Source: Oehlia diaphana
Lineage: Eukaryota > Glomeromycota > Glomeromycetes > Glomerales > Glomeraceae
Reading direction: 5' to 3'
NCBI GenBank assembly: GCA_003833135.1
Contig: QZLH01000002.1
Span: 277,896 to 341,895 of the forward strand
Length of the DNA: 64,000 bases
Shown: one piece after another, positions 12,567-22,107 of the stretch
How positions within the stretch are numbered: position 1 is the first letter of the stretch
Layout: the number at the start of each line of letters is the position of its first letter
The notes under the pieces: generated by a model
Database searches by the model: none
Told to the model about the DNA's origin: nothing
Seen by the model: the letters and a program-made list of their open reading frames with translations, nothing else
Position numbers and translations under genes: made by a program

Positions 12567-13950
12567 TCAAATATTTTCACATTTAATTGCAACCCATTTA
12601 CAAGATTTCTTATTTGATAAATCAATGATTTCATTGGTATTAATCGATTCTCGACGACATTTCCTTTTCCCCAAAGTGTGAATAACACCTTTGCCTTCAA
12701 TTCTTTTTCCATTCGACTTATCTTCATTTTCAACTTTTTCAACTTTGATTTCAATATCATTAATATCAGATTTTTTTCCTTGTTTTTGAAATTCGATATT
12801 AGAGGGTTCCTGCTTGAACGATGAATTAGGAACTAATGGATTATTTAAAGAATTAACCGAATTTTCGGTATATAATAAATTTATGTCAAATATTTTATCT
12901 TGAGGAGTTTGTACATCAGAATCCCGATGTTCAGTACATTTTTCCACTTTAACAGAACGAAGTTGATCTGACGGAGTTGAATTGTGATTATATTCTAAGT
13001 GAGAATTTTTTTCAGGATACCAATTTAACTTTTGATATGAAAATAAAGATTCCGGAATTATCTCGCTTAGTTTCAACCAGTAAGTAGGTCGATAGTGAAG
13101 ATGTAGGGCGGCTAAAGCTTGGCCATCCGGCTTCCAGCCAATATAAGGTTTCGTATGAGTTTGACCCATTAATGAACCAGATTTTTCAACAAAGGCAGTC
13201 GTTATATTGATTCCATGTATTGGCCCTTTATTCTCATTTAAGGGAATTTGTTGAAGAGTATAATTGGGTATTTCAGGGGATTTGAGCCCCCTTACAGCCT
13301 TGTAAAAGTAAACAGAAACGCAACCCATTCCGCCAAATTTAGAATGACTTTCAGATAAATTATTCGCTGAATTTCTCATGTCATTTCCATCGATCCATAA
13401 AGTGGGATTAAACTTTAAAAAATAACTCTTCTTGTTATCTTTATCCGTAAAGGTATCGATTCTCTCAACGGAATTAGAATCTAATAAATGTAGGATAAAG
13501 TCACTCATTCCGTCGATAAAAACGACAGCCAATATTGGATTTTGTCGTGTGGCAACACATGACCAAATCCTGATTGAAAATTGCAATCCAGATTTGGGTA
13601 CTGATACAAACCAATTATGAGTACTATGTAGATAAAATATACAAAATATAAAATTCGAGATGAGTTTACAATATATGTAAATAAATATATATTCATTATT
13701 GCATTCAAAGTGAAACATAACTACGTACCTGTAAGTTTTTTTGCCCATATCATGACGAACATATGAAGGAGTTGTCGAAACATACTATTTAAAGAGAAGT
13801 AAAAATATATTAATATATTTGAGATATATTATTAATACAGTAATAAATATAATTAATAAAAACCTCTCTACAATCTTTTATAGGGTCACTAAATTCTGAA
13901 AGTTGAGTATTATCGACAAGAATATCAAGACCATATTTAAGAAAAAACAT
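12567..13950 (-). CDS. DUF7918-like protein with SUMO-consensus-rich tail
   Basis: Three exons: 13950-13864, 13784-13729, 13623-12567; 1200 nt, 399 aa. The N-terminus (YGLDILVDNTQLSEF, then WFVSVPKSGLQFSIRIW) fits the fungal DUF7918 pattern of a beta-rich domain beginning with a 'V-V-DG--L-EY' strand and a 'CY-----G--FSI' strand. The function of that domain is unknown. The C-terminal 130 residues are polar and carry three matches to the sumoylation consensus (VKVE, FKQE, IKVE), a basic patch GKRKCRRES, and an IIDLS motif like a SUMO-interacting motif. A nuclear, SUMO-linked role is inference. A tandem repeat lies directly upstream of the start codon. Confidence 0.6.
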
Positions 13951-13956
13951 GTTAAT

Positions 13957-14040
13957 AGGAAAAGTTGAGGATAACAGGAAAAGTTGAGGTGAATAGGAAA
14001 AATTAGTGAATAGGAAAGTTAGTGAATAGGAAAAATTAAA
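13957..14040. repeat. tandem repeat in the 5' leader of the DUF7918-like gene
   Basis: Five diverged units of roughly 15-19 bp based on AGGAAAAGTTGAGG / AGGAAAAATTAGTGAAT lie immediately before the start codon. On the gene's sense strand they form pyrimidine-rich TTTTTCCTATTCAC units, so they would lie in the promoter or 5' UTR. Confidence 0.7.
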
Positions 14041-14541
14041 GTAACTTTGAGACTTTTTATAACTTTTTATAGCTTTTTGTAATGATGATGCAATTTGAAT
14101 AGAATGGAATCATAATTATATTTGAAATTCGAACGCGTAAATGTTTGTCACCATCTCATTCATCTTATTTATTTCGTCACCTGATTCTCCTGATCATCAA
14201 TAATTTTTTTCAAGAACATGAAATAATATGAGTCATAGACGTAACTGTTATCCTAATGTAATTTTTACTCATTTTGATCGTAAGTTCGATTTGATATTGC
14301 TAATTCGATGCTCATTCGTTCAATTTGACAGATGATTCCTATTTGCTAATTCATCTGGTCCAAAAATCCATAATAATTTATTTATTATTGTTAAATAAGA
14401 AATTAATAAAAAATCAATAAAATTTATTTTATTTTCATGTTAAAAAAAAGAGAAACATAAAACATCGCTTTGCAAAAAAATATATACTAATAATTAACTA
14501 GCAATTTAACTCAATCATGACGTTCCTATTTTAACAATATT
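14041..14541. other. spacer between the DUF7918-like gene and the first MYND paralogue
   Basis: About 500 bp of AT-rich DNA. It should hold the upstream part of the DUF7918-like promoter and the 3' end of the MYND gene. No other feature is recognised. Confidence 0.4.
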
Positions 14542-17500
14542 TTACATTCCACTTGAGACTTTAATACAGTCGACTTTCCTGTGTCTTTTCAGATCATTAT
14601 CTTGACAATTTTTACTACAATAATACACTGATTTACACTTTGAACATATTTTTGTAGTATACTTTCTACATCGCTTGCATATATTTACTTCATCATATTC
14701 TTTATATTCGGTTTCACTATTCCACATATTATGACATACATTTTTCTGCGTCACCTTGGATAAGGTTATCATCTCTGCGGATGAAATAATTACTCTTGAA
14801 CCTATATTAAATTCTAAAATCCAGTCTTTATGATTATCATAGAATGGAATTGGAAGATGAAACGATATCATTATTATAGGTGCCTTTATAGAACTTATGG
14901 AAACACTATCGAAGTAATAATAATTTGGCTCTTGATTATCATTGTTGCGTTTATTTTTTTGTGTTGTAAAATCACTGGTATGAGTGATAGGTTTAATTAA
15001 TCGTAGCCATATCATCTCTGTTTCTGGACATACTGTTTTTATATATTTACCGTTATACCATTCAAGAGTGTGCATTTTATCCTTAACTTTCTTTTTAGTT
15101 TCCCATTTCAAAGAGTATCTCGCAATAGGTACTTCTAAATCATTAAGTTCCTTAAGTTTTGAAACAAAGGGCAAACAAAAATGCAATGTCATAAAAGTCT
15201 TCAACTCAACAAGGTGCATTGCAAAATTTGGAATATACTTATTAAATCCCTTAGATGTAAAAAGGGATTGTAATAATCGTGCCATTATTTCTTCAGAAAA
15301 TCGAATATTCATTATTTGAAACAAATGTACAATTATATTAATACTGAGTCCATAAATACGTTTGTTATGAGCAGTACAACAAGCACTTGCAACTGATATC
15401 ACACCATTAATTAATGTATCAAGCTTTTCTTCTTTATCTTTAGCTATATCAAATTTCCATGTAATATATACAGCATAATCTTTAGAGTAAGCATTTACAA
15501 ATATAATGCCTGTTAATTTTGAAAGAGTATTTAGACTTAAACCAAGTTGTTGTTCAACAAATTCTTTCATAGAATTATTAGGCGGATTATGCAACTTTAT
15601 TAGTTGCAGAGTTAATCGAGAATTATCCTTTAATCTAGGTGCAGCTGCCAAGATTATATTCAGAAGTGATATATGATCAGCTAAATTTGAGCAGTCAATA
15701 GCGTTAAATCTCACAGATGGAGGCAATCGACAGAGTAGTGTGTCAATGATGTCTCCCAAAACTGGCATAACTTGAATTTGAACTGAAGAAGTTTTATGTA
15801 ATGATGCACGTACAGATGCAAACTTTGGTAGTAAAGTCAATAATAAATAATCGTAAAGTGTTAACGGTTGGTCATCATCATCATCATCATCTGAATCCTC
15901 ACTATTTTCAGTATTAATTCGAAATGTACGAAATATACAAGAAGTTGGGTAGACATCATATTCCATTGCGGGAACTGATAACATTGTGACATTAGGCTTA
16001 TCAAGAATATTAGAATATACATTAATGTAAGATCGAGCTTGATTACTAATTGGTAGCTGACAACAAGCGTATTCTTTAATATCTTCATCCACATAATAGC
16101 GTTCTTTAAGGTTTCTTAATATTTCAATTTCTGGTGAAAATTTTCTATCCAATGTAAAACTGAATAAATGATTGGCGTCCCAATTCAGAGCAAAAGCTGA
16201 GAGTGAATTATTTTTCCAATATTGTAATGTTTGTAATATAAAAAATTCTGTATTTGATGAATATTTAAATGAAATCCAAGAGGGAAGTCTCTTATTGGAA
16301 CTATCGTTATTGCATCTATTAGATTTTATATTTATTTTATTTTCAAGAGATTCAATTAGACTATGTATGCAACTAGTCAGATTATTATATGTATCATCGC
16401 TAATAACTTTTTCAGCCCACACTGACAATATTTCCATTACACCGATAACAAAATTTTTATTCCATTGACCATATATACCCTTTTTGTTTGATGAAGATGG
16501 TGGTTTTGGGTCTGGTAATCTATTGATCATTTCAATAAGTACTAAATTACGAGTAAGCGCTGTCGGATTTAAATTATTGATTGTAAAAAGTAGATTGATA
16601 TTGTAGTTATGGCTTCCTAACATTGTAAGGTCATATACTGTTTCAACAATGTTAGATAAATCATTAATGCCACCTAAAAATATTGAAAATTTTTTGTCAA
16701 AAATAGTTGTTCCAGTTGTTGAAGTCGAGTTGATGCAGAAATTTTTTAATAGATTGAAACCATATGTATTACTAATAGCATAGAGAAGTGTCTCTTCATA
16801 AAATAAATGAATTCCTGGTCGATTAGAAGAGATGTTAAAATTAATAAAATTTTGATCATTTGATTCATCAAGATAATCAATTCCAATTTTATTATCGATC
16901 ATTTTAACTCGAGCTAGGAGGGAGATGTTTCCCCTCTTGTTAGAATGAATACTGTTATTTTTTATAACCACTCTTCCATGATAGTTTATGCCAACTTCAA
17001 TACCATATGATCTATTATTGTGAATATTATTATTTAAAATAACAGCATCTGTACCTCCTTTGATAATACATCCAGAAGTAATACCATTTGCTATTTCATT
17101 ATTTTCCATTCGCACATTAGCTCCAAAGTCTACGCTAACACCAAAAGCACCATTCTTCAAAATTCGATTCTTTTGTAACACAGCAAGTGTTTGTGAAGGT
17201 TTTGTGTAAGATTCTCTAGGGGGGGGTGGCTTAATAGGTTCACCGAAGGAATCATAAACATAGTTATGAATAAATTGATTAGCTTCTTTTGATGGTGCTG
17301 GTTCACGGTATCCATGGATCAAAATTCCTCCTTGGTTGTCGTAGATATCATTATTAATAAGAATGATTTCTTTGGCATCTAACCATGCCATAACACCTTT
17401 ATCGTTGTGATGAATTTCATTATTCTCAACATGTAAACTCGATCCATATCGTACTTCAAATGCACTCAATCCTATATTAAAAATGTTGCAATTTGTGACC

Positions 17501-18306
17501 TTTGCCTTGCTATCACTAGATATTAAAATACCACCATTGTCTCCAATCGAATTGGCAACAACACATTTGTCCATAGAAAGTGTTGTTTTTCCATAAATGC
17601 AAATGGGAGGTGCTGTACCAGAACATTTAGTAAACCAACAATTATTTACAAAAACTTGGGATGCTTCCGTTTGTAAAGAATGTCCTTCAGTACATTCGAT
17701 ATGAATATTATATAGTATAAGTCTACTATAAAAACCAAAAATTGTATGTTTTTCATAGTTTTTAATTGTCACATTACCGATTCCTATGATCACAACGCTT
17801 TTTTTAATAATAAGCAAAGTAGCTGTGTATGTACCAGGTCTAAGAATCAAAACTTTGTCTTCTAATAACCAATGGATTGATAATTCATTAACTTCTTCAT
17901 TGTAAATCTGAATCTTCTGCGGAGGCGGAAAAGGCATCTTTTCACGTTGTTGGTTAAAGAGTTTAGCATCATGATCAGTTTCTTCCAATACCGCAGCAAT
18001 TAAAATATTAGCATACGCACATATTGGATTGCCAATTGCAGCATATATCTTTGCAATCATACCGTAAGCTTCTTTATTATATATGCCATCCAAACTAATA
18101 GACATGTTGAGGTAATCCAAAGCTTTAAGTTGGTTTTCTTTTGTTTCATTACTATTTTCAATAATAGCTTTTGCGAGATTTAAATAAATTGTTGACAATT
18201 CTTTCCGTTCTTTGTATGAATGTAGCGACGCTTTAGGATGTCTGTCCCAGAAAATTTTCAATTCCTGCATATGGATTTCAAACTTAGAAATGCCATTGGA
18301 TTCCAT
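14542..18306 (-). CDS. right-handed beta-helix / DUF4470-like / MYND zinc-finger protein, copy 1
   Basis: One uninterrupted 1254-aa frame. Residues 1-130 are helical and TPR-like. About 150-500 is a parallel beta-helix of the FBXO11/NosD type, with many repeats such as NNEIHHNDKGVMAW and NNNIHNNRSYGIEVG. At about 545-610, SIFLGGINDLSNIVETV followed by NLVLIEMI resembles DUF4470, a domain usually found with MYND fingers. The C-terminus (about 1209-1247) is a MYND finger (ICKRC, CSKC, YYCSKNCQ, HRKVDC). An acidic Asp run encoded by GAT repeats lies near residue 810. The start is fixed by alignment with copy 2 (ME-S--I-KFEIHM-ELK). MYND fingers bind proline-rich partners and beta-helices bind extended ligands or peptides, so a scaffold role is possible; the function is unknown. 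The gene is inverted relative to copy 2 at 33818-38065. Confidence 0.8.
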   Translation of the reverse strand: MESNGISKFEIHMQELKIFWDRHPKASLHSYKERKELSTIYLNLAKAIIENSNETKENQLKALDYLNMSISLDGIYNKEAYGMIAKIYAAIGNPICAYANILIAAVLEETDHDAKLFNQQREKMPFPPPQKIQIYNEEVNELSIHWLLEDKVLILRPGTYTATLLIIKKSVVIIGIGNVTIKNYEKHTIFGFYSRLILYNIHIECTEGHSLQTEASQVFVNNCWFTKCSGTAPPICIYGKTTLSMDKCVVANSIGDNGGILISSDSKAKVTNCNIFNIGLSAFEVRYGSSLHVENNEIHHNDKGVMAWLDAKEIILINNDIYDNQGGILIHGYREPAPSKEANQFIHNYVYDSFGEPIKPPPPRESYTKPSQTLAVLQKNRILKNGAFGVSVDFGANVRMENNEIANGITSGCIIKGGTDAVILNNNIHNNRSYGIEVGINYHGRVVIKNNSIHSNKRGNISLLARVKMIDNKIGIDYLDESNDQNFINFNISSNRPGIHLFYEETLLYAISNTYGFNLLKNFCINSTSTTGTTIFDKKFSIFLGGINDLSNIVETVYDLTMLGSHNYNINLLFTINNLNPTALTRNLVLIEMINRLPDPKPPSSSNKKGIYGQWNKNFVIGVMEILSVWAEKVISDDTYNNLTSCIHSLIESLENKINIKSNRCNNDSSNKRLPSWISFKYSSNTEFFILQTLQYWKNNSLSAFALNWDANHLFSFTLDRKFSPEIEILRNLKERYYVDEDIKEYACCQLPISNQARSYINVYSNILDKPNVTMLSVPAMEYDVYPTSCIFRTFRINTENSEDSDDDDDDDQPLTLYDYLLLTLLPKFASVRASLHKTSSVQIQVMPVLGDIIDTLLCRLPPSVRFNAIDCSNLADHISLLNIILAAAPRLKDNSRLTLQLIKLHNPPNNSMKEFVEQQLGLSLNTLSKLTGIIFVNAYSKDYAVYITWKFDIAKDKEEKLDTLINGVISVASACCTAHNKRIYGLSINIIVHLFQIMNIRFSEEIMARLLQSLFTSKGFNKYIPNFAMHLVELKTFMTLHFCLPFVSKLKELNDLEVPIARYSLKWETKKKVKDKMHTLEWYNGKYIKTVCPETEMIWLRLIKPITHTSDFTTQKNKRNNDNQEPNYYYFDSVSISSIKAPIIMISFHLPIPFYDNHKDWILEFNIGSRVIISSAEMITLSKVTQKNVCHNMWNSETEYKEYDEVNICKRCRKYTTKICSKCKSVYYCSKNCQDNDLKRHRKVDCIKVSSGM

Positions 18307-18860
18307 ATCAAAGAATTCTTTTATTTCTATGTGAAGAGTACAGGTTAATATATAGTGAACGTTCCAAAAAAGTTTTTATAAAAGATCTAGCAATTTGATA
18401 TATGATTACAATTTGCGGCGTATTTATTAAAAAAAAACGAGCACCAAAAGGTATACATTAATTTAATGTATAATAATAAAGGGTAATTCACTTTAAAAAA
18501 AAACTACATTAATTTTCTGATCGTTATTTATATAATAGAGTTAGCGTTTTTCAAAAAAATTATGTGCATGCACTATACTAACCATATATAACATACAGTA
18601 AATAAAGACCAAATATCATTGTATTATTATGCTTCAATAATACCATAACAAAATAACAATTACTTGCAATGCATAATTTTCACATTTATTTTATGACGTT
18701 CACAGCAGCGATAATAATAACGCCAGAAAAAAGCGAATTTAACTTTAATCGCTTAGCTCAGAACTCTTTTTTTCATGGATTTTCTATAAATAAATTCTGA
18801 TAATGTACGGCTTATATAGTGGGCGTTCCCGTTTCAAAGAAATTTAATTTCGAACTATTG
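18307..18860 (-). promoter_or_regulatory. upstream region of MYND copy 1, a promoter found in several copies
   Basis: Reading toward the gene there is a core at about 18857-18812: GAAATTAAATTTC, TTTGAAAC, GGGAACGCCCAC, then TATATAAG. Two segments of plus-strand DNA at 29352-29775 and 29976-30300 match this region over several hundred bases, including TCCATGAAA/GAGTTCT and TAATTGTTA-type blocks and an AAATTGTAATCATAT block. Sharing of the core and a TATA-like box between copies suggests promoter function. Confidence 0.5.
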
Positions 18861-18979
18861 TACATTTTTTAATTCAATAATAAATCAAGATTAATCATAC
18901 ATCCGTAATGTTGTATTCAGTTTATCTCATGAAAATCAAGAATGTAGACATTGCAATGCATGATCATCATTTTTATTAA

Positions 18980-19745
18980 CTGTTTTCTTGTGGTTTCTTA
19001 TTCTCAACCTGTCTTTCAATAAACCAATAATAACCACCAACACCCGTTTTACATTTTTGTATAACTCTAAATCCTCTGAATTTGGAAACCCTGATATTGA
19101 TTTGATTTTTACTTGTACATAAAATTTTCTTTGAACTGTATAAAAAATACTACTCTGTCGCCTGTTGTAACTATAAAGGTATTCACAATCCTCAAAAGCA
19201 ACACCCTTCTTGTTAATTTATAGGGCACTTACACATTGGACACATTTTGAATGAAACCTATATTAATCGAGTATTGCTTGCTTCGAATAAGTTCTTCATG
19301 TGACTTTATTTCATAATCAACATTCCATCACTCCCAATTTCAAGTTGGGGAAGCAAATTAATTTCTTTACTAGTTATTCTCTTGACAATATGAGGTGCAG
19401 CATGAAGAATTGGTGAAATGTACTCGTTACGCATTGCCTCGTAACCATCAAAAACTAAAGTTCCCATTTGCGCAATTCTACATCATCATTAGCGAGTAGG
19501 AAAGAAGACGGAGTAAATTGAATGTCGGAAGGACTGTTACTATCAATCCTAAATCTTTTTAAGACACTGCGTAAGTCTGTTAAAGTCTTAATACGAAGAA
19601 TACGGTCTTTTCATTTTTTTCACACATTCTTTAGTAAACTTTGCGGGAACCTTCGCTGGTCCTCCTTTTCAATCCAAATATTTCTTCTGTCGCTTCGAGA
19701 AAGATGCAACCGGTTACTTCTTGCTCACAAATCAAGGTGCTCTTT
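18980..19745 (-). pseudogene. decayed Crinkler (CRN)-like protein, C-terminal part
   Basis: The minus strand carries protein-like segments in shifting frames: KECVKKMKRPYSSY, GTLVFDGYEAMRNEYISPIL, TSKEINLLPQLEIGSDG and KGVAFEDCEYLYSYN. These resemble the C-terminal nuclease-like region of the Crinkler-like proteins of Rhizophagus (DGYEA-RNEY---ILH pattern, then a DYLYG-like segment). Several stops and frameshifts separate them, and the central catalytic segment is disrupted. The family assignment is from memory and should be checked by BLASTX. Confidence 0.5.
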
Positions 19746-19971
19746 TGTAACTTGGATATTTTTTTTTAAAAAAAACAAATTCAATAAGACTAAATATCGT
19801 TGTCCGTTAGATTAGTGTTACCGTAGCGTCAAGTGATTTGACTGTCGTTATGATTGGCCCACAAATATAGGTCTCAAAAATTAGTTAGGTTGTTAGGTTA
19901 TAGATTAGCGCATATAAAAATAATTTCAAATTGTACTAACGAATAAATCCGAAATAACATAAAAAAAAAAA
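19746..19971. other. short spacer between two pseudogenes
   Basis: AT-rich; includes a T-run/A-run pair near 19759-19777. Nothing else is recognised. Confidence 0.3.
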
Positions 19972-20330
19972 AATGTTTGAATGTTTGGAGTGTAATCAAG
20001 AAAAACCGATTATAATTGATGTCGAACAAGTCGGTAATGCAAATCATTTAAACTAAGTGTTAAAATTGGTCAAGAAAATGCTCAACTATTCGCAAACGAA
20101 CATTAAATTAGAGTGGGTGGCATATGAAAGGGTATAATATATAAATTTCTTACAAAGCGCGAGTTTGGCAAAATATATGAATCAAAATGAGTGGATGGTA
20201 AAAAAAAAATGATTTGGATAAAAATCGTCCAATGAATTAGTAGCTTTAATTCAAAAATGTCAAATTAGATTTTATCAATGAGTATATCATTTAATGAAAA
20301 ATCTCGTGTATTTCCTAACTGCTAACTTTA
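19972..20330 (+). pseudogene. decayed zinc-ribbon protein kinase (N-terminal half)
   Basis: The segment starts MFECLECNQEKPIII, a Cys-x2-Cys ribbon half like that of the intact kinase at 27756-29151. It continues, through stops and frameshifts, as LEWVAYER, FLTKREFGKIYESK (glycine loop eroded), WVDGKK, NDLDKNRP and NELVALIQK. These follow the same order as EWMPHERF, YLAKGGFGEVYKAKW and NRPNEFIALK in the intact gene. The sequence ends after the N-lobe. Confidence 0.6.
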
Positions 20331-21377
20331 TATAGATATGTATTTCATAAATATACGTAACATATATACGTTACGAATTCGAAAATCATATTATGATCTT
20401 GGAAGGTTCAGAGAATGAAAATTTTATGAAGTTTCTTATCTAACAAGAATCTCAAGAAGTTAAGTTTGTCAAACTAAATTAATCTACTTTATAATATTGC
20501 ACTTAGCCTAACTCATGATAAATTTCATTAAAAGGATTTACACAAATGTACCTACTAACTTTTAAAGCATCTATATTTTCCAAATTCGAATCTTGCTTCC
20601 GTGTCTAATTATTATAATAAAACGGTACGATTTTGAGACATAACCGTAAGTTCAACGCTTATTTTTTTATTGTTAGAATGTTAGATTATACTCGCAAAGA
20701 CCAAAATGGTTCAACAATATGGAAACATGCGACAATGTAATCGTATATGCGTGGTGAAATTATGTGTTGAAAGGAATACAAAAGGCCATATTTTAATATT
20801 TGAAAGTTTTTCTTTTAAATTAATTAGGAAATTTTCCATAAAAAATAACCTAAAAGCGCGATATAAGGAATTCCACTGACTTTTTCCGTAAGCATTTCTT
20901 CGAGCAAGAGGAGTAGCTTGCCTAGCAATTTCCCGTTAAAATTACCTGAGATAGCTGGTTATCGCATTCACACAATAAGAATAAAATAAACCTTATATTT
21001 ATAAATAAAGATTATCGTATTATCCGAACGCTAATAGCAACATAACAAATTTTGAAGGTATTGATTTGTAATACTTTACGTACATGATTATCAAATTTTA
21101 CAAAAAGAATTTGTAGTATGAAGAGGATCGTAAAATGCAAATCACAAAAATTAAATATAATAGCATTAATAGCATTAATAGCATTTAGGTAGGTAAACTA
21201 TCCAACATATAAAATTTATCAATAATTATAATAATTGTCCGGAGCAAAACAAAGGACTATACTCTTTTTTTTTTTACCAATTTTTTTTTTTGGTAATACT
21301 GTACAATAATTTAATTGTTGAACTTGATAATCTATTTTACCATTTAAGGTTCGTATCACAGTTAAACGATAATGTAT
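20331..21377. other. AT-rich spacer, no gene seen
   Basis: No coding remnant is recognised. A short 9-mer repeat (AATAGCATT, about four units) lies at about 21159-21187 and an A/T homopolymer palindrome at about 21262-21293. Confidence 0.4.
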
Positions 21378-21995
21378 ATCTTCGCCATTTCCTTACGTTA
21401 ATAGGGAGCTTTCTCTTTATATATTTTGTGATATAATTAGTCTGATTAAGGTTTCTTTCTTATCTTGTATTTTCAGGTTTAATCTAACCAAAAAAGAATT
21501 TAAATAATTATGTCAGTACTCAGTATCACCTTTATTAGTACCTAATGAATATCTTTGCCATTTCTTTATATTAATAAGGGAGCCATCTTTGACGTAATCG
21601 TTACTTTGATTTATCATCTTTATCATCTTTAACACTACTCGCAAGATTAATTATTTAATTGTGAGTTCAATCTCAAACTTAATGATAGTAATAAGTTATC
21701 AGCATTAAATGATATAAATGACTACTGGTCCACTTCGCCTCCTAAAAAATATATCCATATCATCGTAAAATTGCCACGTAAGTGTCTGGAGTGTCTGATG
21801 CAGTCTGTAATTTTTCATCATAATATATTAACACGTATTCACCGGAGTTTATTTTACCAGTTGTTAGAAAATTTGATAAATCTAACCAAAAAAGAAATTA
21901 AACAGGAATTATTGTATCACATTTATTAAATAAATGATTATCTTAATTACTAAGGTTATTTTCTCTAGATAAATTTAACTAAAAAAAGAAATTAT
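21378..21995 (+). repeat. diverged direct repeats upstream of the riboswitch-controlled transporter
   Basis: A unit of about 37 bp (ATCTTCGCCATTTCCTTA, then TTAATAGGGAGC) at 21378 recurs at 21551 (ATCTTTGCCATTTCTTTA, then TTAATAAGGGAGC). A second unit (AATCTAACCAAAAAAGAA) occurs at 21481, 21879 and, more diverged, about 21971. Together they fill the 0.7 kb before the start codon. Confidence 0.6.
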
Positions 21996-22107
21996 ATAGA
22001 TAGTTAATATCCTAATGATTATCGCAACCCCAAACTATAAGTACCACCGTTTTTTTTTTATTTTTTACTTTTTTTTATTTTTATTTTCTTTTAAAATTAA
22101 TGAAATA

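Noticed and set aside
22015..22107. Upstream in-frame ATG giving a 31-residue extension of the transporter
   Set aside because: The extension is encoded by a T-rich tract (Phe run) and the SSS family normally begins close to the MLSGVV start; kept as 5' leader.
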